Shown here: piece by piece, positions 17,799 to 25,503 of the stretch | Layout: each line of letters starts with the position of its first letter | How positions within the stretch are numbered: the stretch's first letter is position 1 | Assembly (NCBI GenBank): GCA_937916515.1 | Contig: CALFSX010000199.1 | Coordinates: 1 to 56,120 of the forward strand | Direction: 5' to 3' | From: an uncultured Planctomycetaceae bacterium | GTDB lineage: Bacteria > Planctomycetota > Planctomycetia > Planctomycetales > Planctomycetaceae | DNA length: 56,120 bases | Made by a program: the position numbers and the translations under genes | The notes under the pieces: generated by a model | The model's database searches: none | What the model was told of the DNA's origin: nothing | The model's input: the letters and a program-made list of their open reading frames with translations, nothing else

Positions 17799-19049
17799 CT
17801 ATCCGTTCAGTTGCGTCCGCAATCGTCGAATCTGTTTGCGAATGATAATGGGAATTCGTTCCAGAATTGGTGAATTTCCATAGCTGGCTGCAAACTGTTC
17901 CACCGTTGTGGGGATCGCATTTTGAAGCTGTTCGCAAAGTGTCTTTGCAGCTTTGATGACGACGTTGTGGCGAATTCCAAGATCATCGGCCAGTGCTTCC
18001 AGTTGTTTTGCACCTACCAAATCCGGATCCGTTATGCCTCCAAGGCTCATTGCCATGTGGCGAGAGATGTTCCTGTAGTTTCGCGTGCAGACCAAGTCAT
18101 AGAATGGTGCCAGCTTTAAGCTGCGTTGATTTTCGTACAGCAATGACAGGTTCTTGCCGTGAGCATCTGCATTGCCTGCCAATAAGTTGAACAACGCCCA
18201 CTGAAGCAGTTTCTGCAATTCCAGCACAGGGAATGACGCATGCTGTCGGATAATTTCCGCACATTGACGAAGGCCAGGGCCACCCTCTTTTTCGTATTTG
18301 TTGACAGAGCTGATTCCGAGTGCCTGACAAAAGTCTTCCTGGTGTAGTCGACGATAGTGCTCTGCTTGTTCAGTTCGGTCGTATCGAGCGATGACAGCAA
18401 TGTTGGCTTTTGCCGTTTTCTTAAGTTGAATGTCCACGACCGGCAGGCCGACGGCCGCAGCCAGCATGGTGGTAAATGTTTCGTTCTCCGGCAGGTGTGA
18501 ATAAAAGGGAGACGCAAATTTCAGCAGATACGTGCTGGGAGTATTTCCCTGCGGAATCAAAAGCTGGCTGTTCTTGATGTGGACTGGAAGCTTGTCCTGT
18601 GCTCCCGCCAGTGACAATCGAATTTCGTTGTGACCAGTGACCGCCGAAAAAGCATCGGGAGCGCCAATGGACCAATCGGCAAGCTGCGCTTCTGAAATGG
18701 GCTCATACCGTTGATCAAGTGGGTCAGGTACGAGTTCCTGAGTGATTGCTAAAGCCCCCGCACAGTCGCCTCCAATGGCCTTCAGCAGTTCAAAATCGTT
18801 TCCCTGTGAAATCTGCAGCGATTTGCAGATTTGTTGTCGAACATTCGCTTCGGGAAGCAGGTTGACGAAGAAGTGATGGCTGGCTTCAACGCTAAAATCG
18901 CCGCTGAGTGGCAACGAAATGGAAACGGCAAAGTTGTCTTTGTTCGTCTGCCATGCAGGTTGATATTCGAATTTGATCTGGCCGGATTCTGTGCGAGTCA
19001 GCAGGCCGATCGTTTGGTGTTCGTAATGAACAAACAACGTTTCAGTCAC
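17799..19049 (-). CDS. hipA: HipA-family serine/threonine kinase toxin
   Basis: A HipA-like kinase of 416 residues from the GTG at 19049, four bases after the hipB stop. Family motifs are SLAGAQDKLPVHI (about 146-158), LLKFASPFYSHLPENE (P-loop and activation region), the catalytic loop GNADAHGKNLSLLY with Asp295 and Lys299, and YDLVCT with the metal-binding Asp318. Length matches known HipA proteins (about 415-440). HipA toxins phosphorylate translation factors such as aminoacyl-tRNA synthetases and cause growth arrest until neutralised by HipB; the target here is not known. The frame is open upstream to 19145 but would overlap hipB, so I reject the longer form. All catalytic residues are present, so it is probably functional. 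Confidence 0.9.
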   Translation of the reverse strand: MTETLFVHYEHQTIGLLTRTESGQIKFEYQPAWQTNKDNFAVSISLPLSGDFSVEASHHFFVNLLPEANVRQQICKSLQISQGNDFELLKAIGGDCAGALAITQELVPDPLDQRYEPISEAQLADWSIGAPDAFSAVTGHNEIRLSLAGAQDKLPVHIKNSQLLIPQGNTPSTYLLKFASPFYSHLPENETFTTMLAAAVGLPVVDIQLKKTAKANIAVIARYDRTEQAEHYRRLHQEDFCQALGISSVNKYEKEGGPGLRQCAEIIRQHASFPVLELQKLLQWALFNLLAGNADAHGKNLSLLYENQRSLKLAPFYDLVCTRNYRNISRHMAMSLGGITDPDLVGAKQLEALADDLGIRHNVVIKAAKTLCEQLQNAIPTTVEQFAASYGNSPILERIPIIIRKQIRRLRTQLNG

Positions 19050-19053
19050 ACTG

Positions 19054-19269
19054 TTAGCCTCGAGTTTCCACAAAAAGTTCCAGGCCAAACAGTTGCATGA
19101 CGTGGATTGTGAGCCCGATCTGAGAAGTCGGTTTTCCTCGCTCAAGTTCGGACAAAAAGCGGACGCCGACTCCAGACATCGCTGCGGCGTCTTTTAAGGT
19201 CAGCCCGGCCGCTTTTCGGCGCTGCCGAATGAGTTGTCCCAGCTGAACGGCGTCGTTGACTTTAGTCAT
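19054..19269 (-). CDS. hipB: HipB-like antitoxin, XRE-family HTH repressor
   Basis: A 71-residue DNA-binding protein made almost entirely of one helix-turn-helix domain: LGQLIRQRRKAAGLTLKDAA, then MSGVGVRFLSELERGKPTSQ, typical XRE/Cro spacing. It ends with a short beta segment (LELFVETRG), as in HipB, which pairs in the dimer. It is expected to neutralise HipA and to repress its own operon. Three palindromic sites lie directly upstream (19272-19388). The nearest covers the ribosome binding site (GGGAG, seven bases before the ATG at 19269), which would couple repression with translation. hipA starts four bases after the hipB stop. Confidence 0.9.
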   Translation of the reverse strand: MTKVNDAVQLGQLIRQRRKAAGLTLKDAAAMSGVGVRFLSELERGKPTSQIGLTIHVMQLFGLELFVETRG

Positions 19270-19271
19270 GA

Positions 19272-19293
19272 AATACTCCCGTTCGGGAGTATT
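19272..19293. promoter_or_regulatory. hipBA operator site 1
   Basis: A perfect inverted repeat with arms AATACTCCCG and CGGGAGTATT and a two-base spacer TT, centred at 19282.5. It lies three bases upstream of the hipB start codon and includes the Shine-Dalgarno sequence, so in the mRNA it could also fold into a hairpin that hides the ribosome site. Confidence 0.75.
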
Positions 19294-19326
19294 ATGCGGC
19301 GTTCAATGCTACGCCGCACTTTTTTG

Positions 19327-19338
19327 TCCCGATCGGGA
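19327..19338. promoter_or_regulatory. hipBA operator site 2
   Basis: The perfect palindrome TCCCGATCGGGA, centred at 19332.5, exactly 50 bases upstream of site 1. It shares the core TCCCGNNCGGGA with the other two sites. Confidence 0.7.
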
Positions 19339-19376
19339 ACTATTGCTTCAGTTTGGTCTTTTGTCAACCGGAATTT

Positions 19377-19388
19377 TCCCGAGCGGGG
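19377..19388. promoter_or_regulatory. hipBA operator site 3
   Basis: TCCCGAGCGGGG, a one-mismatch version of TCCCGNNCGGGA, centred at 19382.5 and exactly 50 bases beyond site 2. It is the weakest of the three by sequence and the farthest from hipB. Confidence 0.6.
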
Positions 19389-19406
19389 TGTTTCAGGTTT
19401 CTGGTC

Positions 19407-19521
19407 TTGGAGTCTTGCTTAAAATGATGCCCGTACGTTGGCCGGAGCGTCTCGGCGATTCGAGCGTTCCACGTCTGTCTGCGTCCCACGCTACTCGGTC
19501 AAGGGCGAAGCCCTTGTTAGG
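19407..19521 (+). repeat. Dispersed repeat, copy C (right module)
   Basis: It begins in the middle of the full element (GGAGTCTTGCTTAAAATGATG). Compared with the full copies, the part that carries the GCGCAC hairpin and most of the second AGCGACAACGG box is shortened. It ends with CAAGGGCGAAGCCCTTGTTAGG. It sits between hipB upstream sites and the 3' end of the glycosyltransferase gene, pointing into the latter; the gap to that stop codon is 11 bases. Confidence 0.8.
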
Positions 19522-19532
19522 GTTTCGGGCGG

Positions 19533-20678
19533 CTATTTGTAGAGTCCGGCTTTCAGTTCTTTCAGGGAGTAGAATCCGTTTCGCCATTTGACTCCTCCCT
19601 GACGCAAAGTCACCCAGCTGGAACGCCAGAAGGCGAACGACATCAACCACGAGGCAATCGGAAACATGGGGGCCAGCAATAAGCTGCCTCCAAACGATAC
19701 CGCCACGATCGTGTACATGGTGTGCCAAAGAGCGATGGCTGCCGCAAAGCCCGAACAGGTGGGCCATTCGAAAACGGCTACGGCGACGTATGGAAAGACC
19801 ATTGTGCTGAAGAACAGCACTGAAGTGGCTATCAGCGCTGTGAGGGAATAGCCCAGGGCCGCGAAGCCGTTCTTTTCCAATCCCTTGATGACTTCCCACA
19901 GCGAATTGTACCACCGAATTGATAGCAGGTTGGGAGCCGCCAGGACGTCCTGTCTGCCGCCGTTTTGCTTAACCAGTTTTCCAAGCTTTACGTCGTCGAT
20001 GACGTCCATCGCCAGTGGTTTGTGGCCGCCAACGCTTCTGTAGAATTCAGCATCAATCAAACTGAACGCTCCCACGCCCGCATAGGCGAATGGCCATTTC
20101 GTGCGTGTGAGATGTACCTGCTGGCCGATTGCAAACGCAAAGCCGAAGAACGCAACCATGCTGTTTTCGATGTAGCTGCCAGGGATCATGCGAGGCAGCA
20201 GGCAAACGTGTTGAAGCTGACGATCCACAAGATAACAAACAGCCGCATTCAGCGAATCGGGTTCGTGAATAACGTCTCCGTCAGTGAACAGCAGCAACTT
20301 GCCGGTGGCATGTTGTGCAGCTGTGTGCATCGCGTGATTTTTTCCCAGCCACCCGGACGGCAATTCGCTGATGTGGATAATGCGGCAGCGAGCATCTGTT
20401 GCCGCAACACAATCCATGATTTCGCCCGTGGCGTCAGTACTACGGTCATTGACCGCTATGATTTCAAAATCCGAGTACTGAAGTTTCAGCAAAGAACGCA
20501 ACGATTGTTCAATCGCATCTGCTTCATTGCAGGCCGGAACAATAATCGACACGGAGGGCAGTGTTCGCGAAGTGCCCTGCTTCGTCGGATTCAGCCGTCG
20601 CGAAACGAACCACAGTACGGCGGGAACCGTCCATAGAAAAATTCCGCCGAACAGCAGCCAGCCAGACCAGAATATCAT
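19533..20678 (-). CDS. Membrane-bound family 2 glycosyltransferase
   Basis: A protein of 381 residues with an N-terminal membrane helix (about 5-25), a GT2 catalytic domain and about three C-terminal helices (about 275-355). GT2 motifs are VSIIVPACNEADAIEQSL (nucleotide-sugar site), IIAVNDRSTDAT, LLFTDGDVIHEP (the DxD-type metal site) and later MDVIDDVKLGKLVKQNG with the acidic base region. The GWLGKNHAMHTAA stretch resembles HpnB-type and related lipid-linked glycosyltransferases. It probably adds a sugar to a membrane lipid or carotenoid-like acceptor; the acceptor is not evident. It precedes no obvious partner: the GDPD-S15 gene lies 66 bases upstream on the same strand and could be cotranscribed. 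The start is the ATG at 20678. Confidence 0.85.
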   Translation of the reverse strand: MIFWSGWLLFGGIFLWTVPAVLWFVSRRLNPTKQGTSRTLPSVSIIVPACNEADAIEQSLRSLLKLQYSDFEIIAVNDRSTDATGEIMDCVAATDARCRIIHISELPSGWLGKNHAMHTAAQHATGKLLLFTDGDVIHEPDSLNAAVCYLVDRQLQHVCLLPRMIPGSYIENSMVAFFGFAFAIGQQVHLTRTKWPFAYAGVGAFSLIDAEFYRSVGGHKPLAMDVIDDVKLGKLVKQNGGRQDVLAAPNLLSIRWYNSLWEVIKGLEKNGFAALGYSLTALIATSVLFFSTMVFPYVAVAVFEWPTCSGFAAAIALWHTMYTIVAVSFGGSLLLAPMFPIASWLMSFAFWRSSWVTLRQGGVKWRNGFYSLKELKAGLYK

Positions 20679-20744
20679 GTGTCGTGAGACTTCCGTTTAA
20701 TGGATAACGGTATGGCAGGATGTTGAACGGCGATTTTCAACGTG

Positions 20745-23420
20745 CTAATTTTCCGTTGCAGCGTTATCAGCAGGGCGAAAAGCATTTTCGTAGGAACTGA
20801 TGCCTCCCACAACTGGCAGATCAATGCTGGTTGCGTCCAGATCGATTGTTAGTTCAGTGCCGGGTTCAGGCCAGAGTGTGAAGTCTTTGTCGCTGCAGAA
20901 AATCATTAAGCCGATTTGCTGTCCTGCGGGCACAATGTGGTCATCGGGCTGCAAATCGAATTCCAGGCTATAGAAGGTACCTGGTTCCAGAGGGCTGGAT
21001 TCTGTGAGTGAATGGCGGTTTTGTGGATCCGCCCAGCCTCGGGTAATGATGTTGTCGTAGATCTGCGTTTCGGGATCTGTTGACCATGGCAGGGAAACCA
21101 GCCAGACGGAAAAATTCGCAGCGGGTTTGCTGCAGGCGAGTTTTGTTTTGAAACGAGTCAGGCCGGACAAATGAACGGGTTTCGTCAGCGTTGGCGTAAC
21201 AAACATAAGTCTATGCTTTGATTCTTCAGCCTTCGCCAGCGTTGTACCGTCGACCGTATAGTCGTCGATGATCTTCGCCGTGCCCTCCCCTGCATATGCA
21301 ACTGGCAGCAAACTTCCGGGGCCGGTTTCTTGTTTTGCCGGTTTAAGTACTACGGATTGGGACTTGGGATTGGGATAATCTGCGTATGCCGTTGGCTTTT
21401 GGCGGTCTTCGTTTTCTCGAACAATCCATGCTTTGGGATCGTTTTCCACGCCGTTTTCGATTCCGCAGACATAGCGAGTGAACCAGCGATTCATCATCTT
21501 CAATGGCGGAGGACCACCGTGACCACCCTGGTGGAAGAACGACTGAACGGGAAGTCCTTTCGCCTGAGCTGCTTTGTAAATGCGGACGCTGTGTTCTGGC
21601 ATAACGTTCCAGTCGTTGAACGCATGAGCCATCAGCAAGGCGGCTTTCATCGGTCCCATGTCGTTCAGGTAATCGCGTCCTGCCCAGAATTCGTTGTAGT
21701 CGCCTGATTCGCGATGTCGGCCAGCTGCCATTTCTTTGTCGCGAACGTTGCAGTCACAGTATTCGCGTTTGGATGGATCACCGCTGTTGATGAAGTTGTA
21801 CAGTACGTCAACGTCTTCACCGATGTAGCCTCCAGGATGGCGGACCAGTCCATTGGAGCGATAATAGTGGTAGTAAGATGTGTTGGGGGCCACTGGAATG
21901 ATGGCTTTCAGTCCATCAACTCCGGTTGTTGCGGCTGCCAGTGGAATTGTGCCGTTGTACGATGTTCCCGTCATGCCAACATTTCCTGAAGACCAATATG
22001 CCGTCACTCTGTGGTCACCGTCTGGCGTTGTGTATCCTGCAGCGCGACCGCAAAGCCAGTCGATGACGGCTTTCGGTGCCAATGATTCGTTATCGCCGCC
22101 GATTGTGGGGCATCCCTGCGACAGACCTGTTCCGGGTGATGCCGAATGCACAACCGCGAATCCTCGCGGTACCCAGTCATTCAAGTGCGTTCGAGAAATA
22201 ACGACACGACGTCTGACGAAGGGAACCGACGTTGGAGCTTCATGTTCCGGCGGCGTTGCTCCCAGTTCCTGTTGCGGATTCCAGAAGAAGTTGCGGCCCG
22301 ACGCGGTTCCGGAAAAGTAGGGACTTGATTCGTAGATGATCGGAACCTTGAGGTGTTCTGTGTCCGTTTGCCTTGGGCGAGTCACACTGACGTGCATTCT
22401 GTCTGGCTTGCCGTCACCGTCGGTGTCGAATTCTGTTTCCACCCATAGATCGTGGTTGATCCACAGATTCGCATCTGAGAATTCGGGTACAATCTGAGCT
22501 TCACCATCGGTAAATACTGCAGTGGCTGGCACCTTTGAGGGCTGTGTTCGTTCCCGATAGACGGGCGTCAGTCGTTCGATGCCCAGATCGTCTGATACCG
22601 CCAATATGTCTTCCAGTTTGTCGGCCAGAACAAATTCCACGCCCGCCTGAAACAACGCTTTTGCCGGCTCTACTTCGTTTGTGCAACAAAAGTTTGTTCG
22701 GATTTCTGCATCTTTCAACTGTTTCGTCAGGGCTGGGTCAACTGATGCGCCACCGTGTAGTTGAATGAAGTCTGCCTTACCAGCGATTGTTTCGTCGACG
22801 TATTGCTGAGTGTTACTTTGGCGTTCCATGTTGCAGATTTTGATGTCGTTACTGATTGCCTTTGCAGCGATGGCGGCTTCTTTGCCGCAGGCCAGAAAGC
22901 ATTGATGAACGCGGTCTGCCGCGATGATCTCCTCTGTCGCTTTTGCGGCAAGCTGAGCGTCGCCTTTTAAGTGGACGTTCAGCCAGATGTTTTCCGGCAT
23001 TATGTCCAGGGCCTGGCGAAGTGTTGGCACGCGTTCATCTTTGAAGTTTTTACTCTTCCAGCTGCCAGCGTCCAGTTTTTGAATTTCGTCAAACGTTAGT
23101 TCGCTGATCCTGCCTTTTCCGTTTGTTGTTCGATCAACAGTTGCGTCATGCATCAGAACAAGGCTGCCGTCCTTTGTTATGGCAACGTCGAACTCAATCA
23201 TCTGTGCCCCCAGAAGAATGGCCTTACGAAAGGCGGCCAGTGTGTTTTCCGGATGAGTATCGCTGGCACCACGATGCCCACAGACGCCCTTTGCTGGCAT
23301 TTGAAATGGAATTGGTTCGCTACAAACAGCAGTCGCGCCGCAACAACTGGCCACCACCAGTAAAACGATGGAGACTTTGGAGACGCATGAAGAGCGCAGG
23401 AAGTACGGTGGAATCCGCAT
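20745..23420 (-). CDS. GDPD - X-Pro dipeptidyl-peptidase (S15/CocE) fusion lipoprotein
   Basis: About 891 residues from the ATG at 23420 (an ATG at 23435 adds five). A hydrophobic leader ends in V-A-S-C, a possible lipobox. A glycerophosphodiester phosphodiesterase domain follows (about 40-290) with HRGASDTHPENT, EFDVAITKDG and MHDATVDRTTNG, holding the catalytic His pair and metal-binding Glu/Asp. The second half (about 310-880) is an S15/CocE-type alpha/beta hydrolase: YWSSGNVGMTGTSYNGT with the nucleophile serine, the HQGGHGG histidine, and a C-terminal jelly-roll region ending near the last 40 residues. No frameshift separates the halves. The pairing of a phosphodiesterase with an X-Pro peptidase/acyl esterase on one exported chain is unusual. 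Substrates are unknown. Confidence 0.85.
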   Translation of the reverse strand: MRIPPYFLRSSCVSKVSIVLLVVASCCGATAVCSEPIPFQMPAKGVCGHRGASDTHPENTLAAFRKAILLGAQMIEFDVAITKDGSLVLMHDATVDRTTNGKGRISELTFDEIQKLDAGSWKSKNFKDERVPTLRQALDIMPENIWLNVHLKGDAQLAAKATEEIIAADRVHQCFLACGKEAAIAAKAISNDIKICNMERQSNTQQYVDETIAGKADFIQLHGGASVDPALTKQLKDAEIRTNFCCTNEVEPAKALFQAGVEFVLADKLEDILAVSDDLGIERLTPVYRERTQPSKVPATAVFTDGEAQIVPEFSDANLWINHDLWVETEFDTDGDGKPDRMHVSVTRPRQTDTEHLKVPIIYESSPYFSGTASGRNFFWNPQQELGATPPEHEAPTSVPFVRRRVVISRTHLNDWVPRGFAVVHSASPGTGLSQGCPTIGGDNESLAPKAVIDWLCGRAAGYTTPDGDHRVTAYWSSGNVGMTGTSYNGTIPLAAATTGVDGLKAIIPVAPNTSYYHYYRSNGLVRHPGGYIGEDVDVLYNFINSGDPSKREYCDCNVRDKEMAAGRHRESGDYNEFWAGRDYLNDMGPMKAALLMAHAFNDWNVMPEHSVRIYKAAQAKGLPVQSFFHQGGHGGPPPLKMMNRWFTRYVCGIENGVENDPKAWIVRENEDRQKPTAYADYPNPKSQSVVLKPAKQETGPGSLLPVAYAGEGTAKIIDDYTVDGTTLAKAEESKHRLMFVTPTLTKPVHLSGLTRFKTKLACSKPAANFSVWLVSLPWSTDPETQIYDNIITRGWADPQNRHSLTESSPLEPGTFYSLEFDLQPDDHIVPAGQQIGLMIFCSDKDFTLWPEPGTELTIDLDATSIDLPVVGGISSYENAFRPADNAATEN

Positions 23421-23435
23421 GGCGTGATTGAACAT

Positions 23436-24294
23436 GATTGGTGCTCGTCAGTTTGGAAATCAGGGCAACACGAACGCACGATCATATCAAGACGCCAAGT
23501 TGTTTTCCGCACTGGCGGAAGGTGGCACACAATTCTGCCGGAAGAATTTTCCAACGCCGGAAAGTACGTGCGGCATACAGTCTTCCAGCGACGCTGTGCA
23601 ACGGAATCTGCTTCCAGCAGCGACGTTCGCGCAAAAGCACGGGAGCTCAACGCAGGACACGAGCGGACAGGCGAAAGTCCGGTCCCACGCTGAACCCCCG
23701 TGTGGCGATACGCGTCAGGTACTGTTTGCTATTTTGACAGCTGCAGTCGTCATTCAAGGGAAAATGCAATTAACGGTCACACCGTGATTGGGGTGTAGAT
23801 TCGTGAAGTGACATCTTCACGTACGGGGCAGTCTTACGATGCCGATCTTTGTCGCAGCAAGGTTCGTACCATCCAATGCCAAGATCTTTTGAGTCGGATG
23901 AGTTATTTGAAGGCCACGTGGAATAGTGCATTTCATATTCGTTTTGGGAGAACGATTCGAAAGAGACATCGCTGTTTCCTTCACCTTTCCACGTAGGCGG
24001 CGAGCCAATAATATTCTGGCGTGAACATATGGCCGGTCAGAATTCTTAGATCGGGTAAGTTTGTTCCGTCTAATTGACAGGCGTTGGTGCTCGATCAATT
24101 GGCAGGATCCCGTTTGGGGTCCCGGTGCCACGTCACAAAGTGAACGGTATCGCTGGAGCCGCGATATGAGCGTTTGCCAGGCAAAAACCGGTTTACTTTC
24201 GCCCGGCAAACTGCGGGTTGCCGAGTTGTTCTGCGGTTGTGCTTTGAGATTCCAATGTAAATGCTCTAATGTCTGCGTTTTTGCATTTGTTTAA
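23436..24294. other. Intergenic, no gene seen
   Basis: Between the divergent GDPD-S15 and DTW genes. Overlapping frames on the plus strand (23424-23787) and a 130-codon minus-strand frame (23817-24209) lack recognisable motifs and have biased, shadow-like compositions. A small hairpin CGGAC...GTCCG occurs near 23667-23685, next to GAAAGTCCGG, but the rest of an RNase P RNA is absent. Confidence 0.5.
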
Positions 24295-25476
24295 GTGAAT
24301 CCAGTGCCGCTACGGAACGAAACTGAGCCTGAAAATCACCGACAGCGTTGCTACGTTTGCTTTCGCCCGCTGGAGTCCTGTTTTTGCCACGCGATTCCAT
24401 CGATTGCCAACCGCACTCACGTTCTGATTTTGCAGCACGTCAAAGAACGTTTTCACCCCTTTAATACTGCTCGAATTGTGAAGCAGGCATTGCAGAATTC
24501 GACGTTGATTGTTGATCAAACGCTGAAGCTGGCAAGTCGCGAACTTCCGTTCCACAAAAATACGGGTGTGCTGTTTCCGGGTGCTGACGCGAAGTTACTG
24601 TCTGAAGTACAACCGGAAGATCGCCCCGAACAACTTGTCATTTTGGATGGAACGTGGCATCACGCCAAAACATTCATGCAGCAGATTCCGGTGCTAAGTC
24701 GTTTGCCTCGGTATCGGCTGGATCCCGTTGAGCCGAGCAACTATCGCATTCGACAGGAACCAACCGAGACTGCTTTGTCGACTTTGGAAGCCACCGTCGA
24801 GGCGCTCAAGTGGCTGGAGCCGGAAACAGAAGGATTTGATCTGCTGCTGCGGGCATTCGACACTATGGTGGATGCTCAGGTTAAGTTTCCGTATCTGGTC
24901 AAGCAGCAGCGTCTGCGCAAACGTGCGGCTCGTCCACCGTCAAACATTCCTTCCGCTGTGATGGACGACCTGCCGAATGTGGTCGTGGCATACGGCGAGG
25001 CAGATCAGCGGGCGGATGGCGTTCGCCAGAAGGATCGCCTGCCGGTTTACTGGGTTGCCGAAAGGTTGGGGACGGCAGAGCGATTTGAGTGTGCAATTCA
25101 GACCGACACGACGCTGCCATCTGATTTTCTGGTTCACCTGGAACTGCATGAAAGTGACTTCGCCAATGCCGTTTCAGCCGATGAATTTCGAGACAGATGG
25201 AAGGCCTTCCTTAAGCCGACGGACACGCTTGTCGTCTACAAGGAAAGTACGCTAAGACTTCTGCATTCTGTTGGTGCAGGTCATTCGCCAGCGTTATCGA
25301 TGAAGTGTGTCAACCTGCAGAATGGCGTCCGGACGCTCGACCGCATTCTGGAAAGGCTTGACCTGAAACCTGAACCGCCGCTTTTAAAGGGCCGAGCCGG
25401 GCGACGTCTGTCAAACGCGATTTGTTTTGCTCACTACCTGCATCAACTGGGCCGTTCGTTTACCAGTCCGGAATAG
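24295..25476 (+). CDS. DTW-domain protein (TapT-like tRNA aminocarboxypropyltransferase) with extra C-terminal domain
   Basis: A protein of 393 residues starting at GTG. The N-terminal half is a DTW domain: a four-cysteine zinc-like motif CYVCFRPLESCFC (about 19-31), HVLILQHVKERFHPFNTARI, the name-giving LDGTWHHAK, and the RIRQEPTETALSTLEA segment. DTW proteins use S-adenosylmethionine to attach a 3-amino-3-carboxypropyl group to uridine in tRNA (acp3U47). Known bacterial forms have about 200-230 residues. Here about 165 further residues follow (from VVVAYGEADQRADG), with a VYWVAERLG segment, that I do not recognise. They may be an RNA-binding or nuclease-like domain; this is inference. The gene stands alone. 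Confidence 0.82.
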   Translation: MNPVPLRNETEPENHRQRCYVCFRPLESCFCHAIPSIANRTHVLILQHVKERFHPFNTARIVKQALQNSTLIVDQTLKLASRELPFHKNTGVLFPGADAKLLSEVQPEDRPEQLVILDGTWHHAKTFMQQIPVLSRLPRYRLDPVEPSNYRIRQEPTETALSTLEATVEALKWLEPETEGFDLLLRAFDTMVDAQVKFPYLVKQQRLRKRAARPPSNIPSAVMDDLPNVVVAYGEADQRADGVRQKDRLPVYWVAERLGTAERFECAIQTDTTLPSDFLVHLELHESDFANAVSADEFRDRWKAFLKPTDTLVVYKESTLRLLHSVGAGHSPALSMKCVNLQNGVRTLDRILERLDLKPEPPLLKGRAGRRLSNAICFAHYLHQLGRSFTSPE

Positions 25477-25503
25477 CGGCGTCGCTGTGTGCCTTGTGAG
25501 CGG

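Noticed and set aside
17407-17937. 176-codon minus-strand frame across the fructokinase start
   Set aside because: It overlaps the well-supported PfkB gene in another frame and the hipA end; no motif.
23640-23700. Possible RNase P RNA from GAAAGTCCGG
   Set aside because: The surrounding conserved regions and the required length of structured RNA are missing; only the short match is present.
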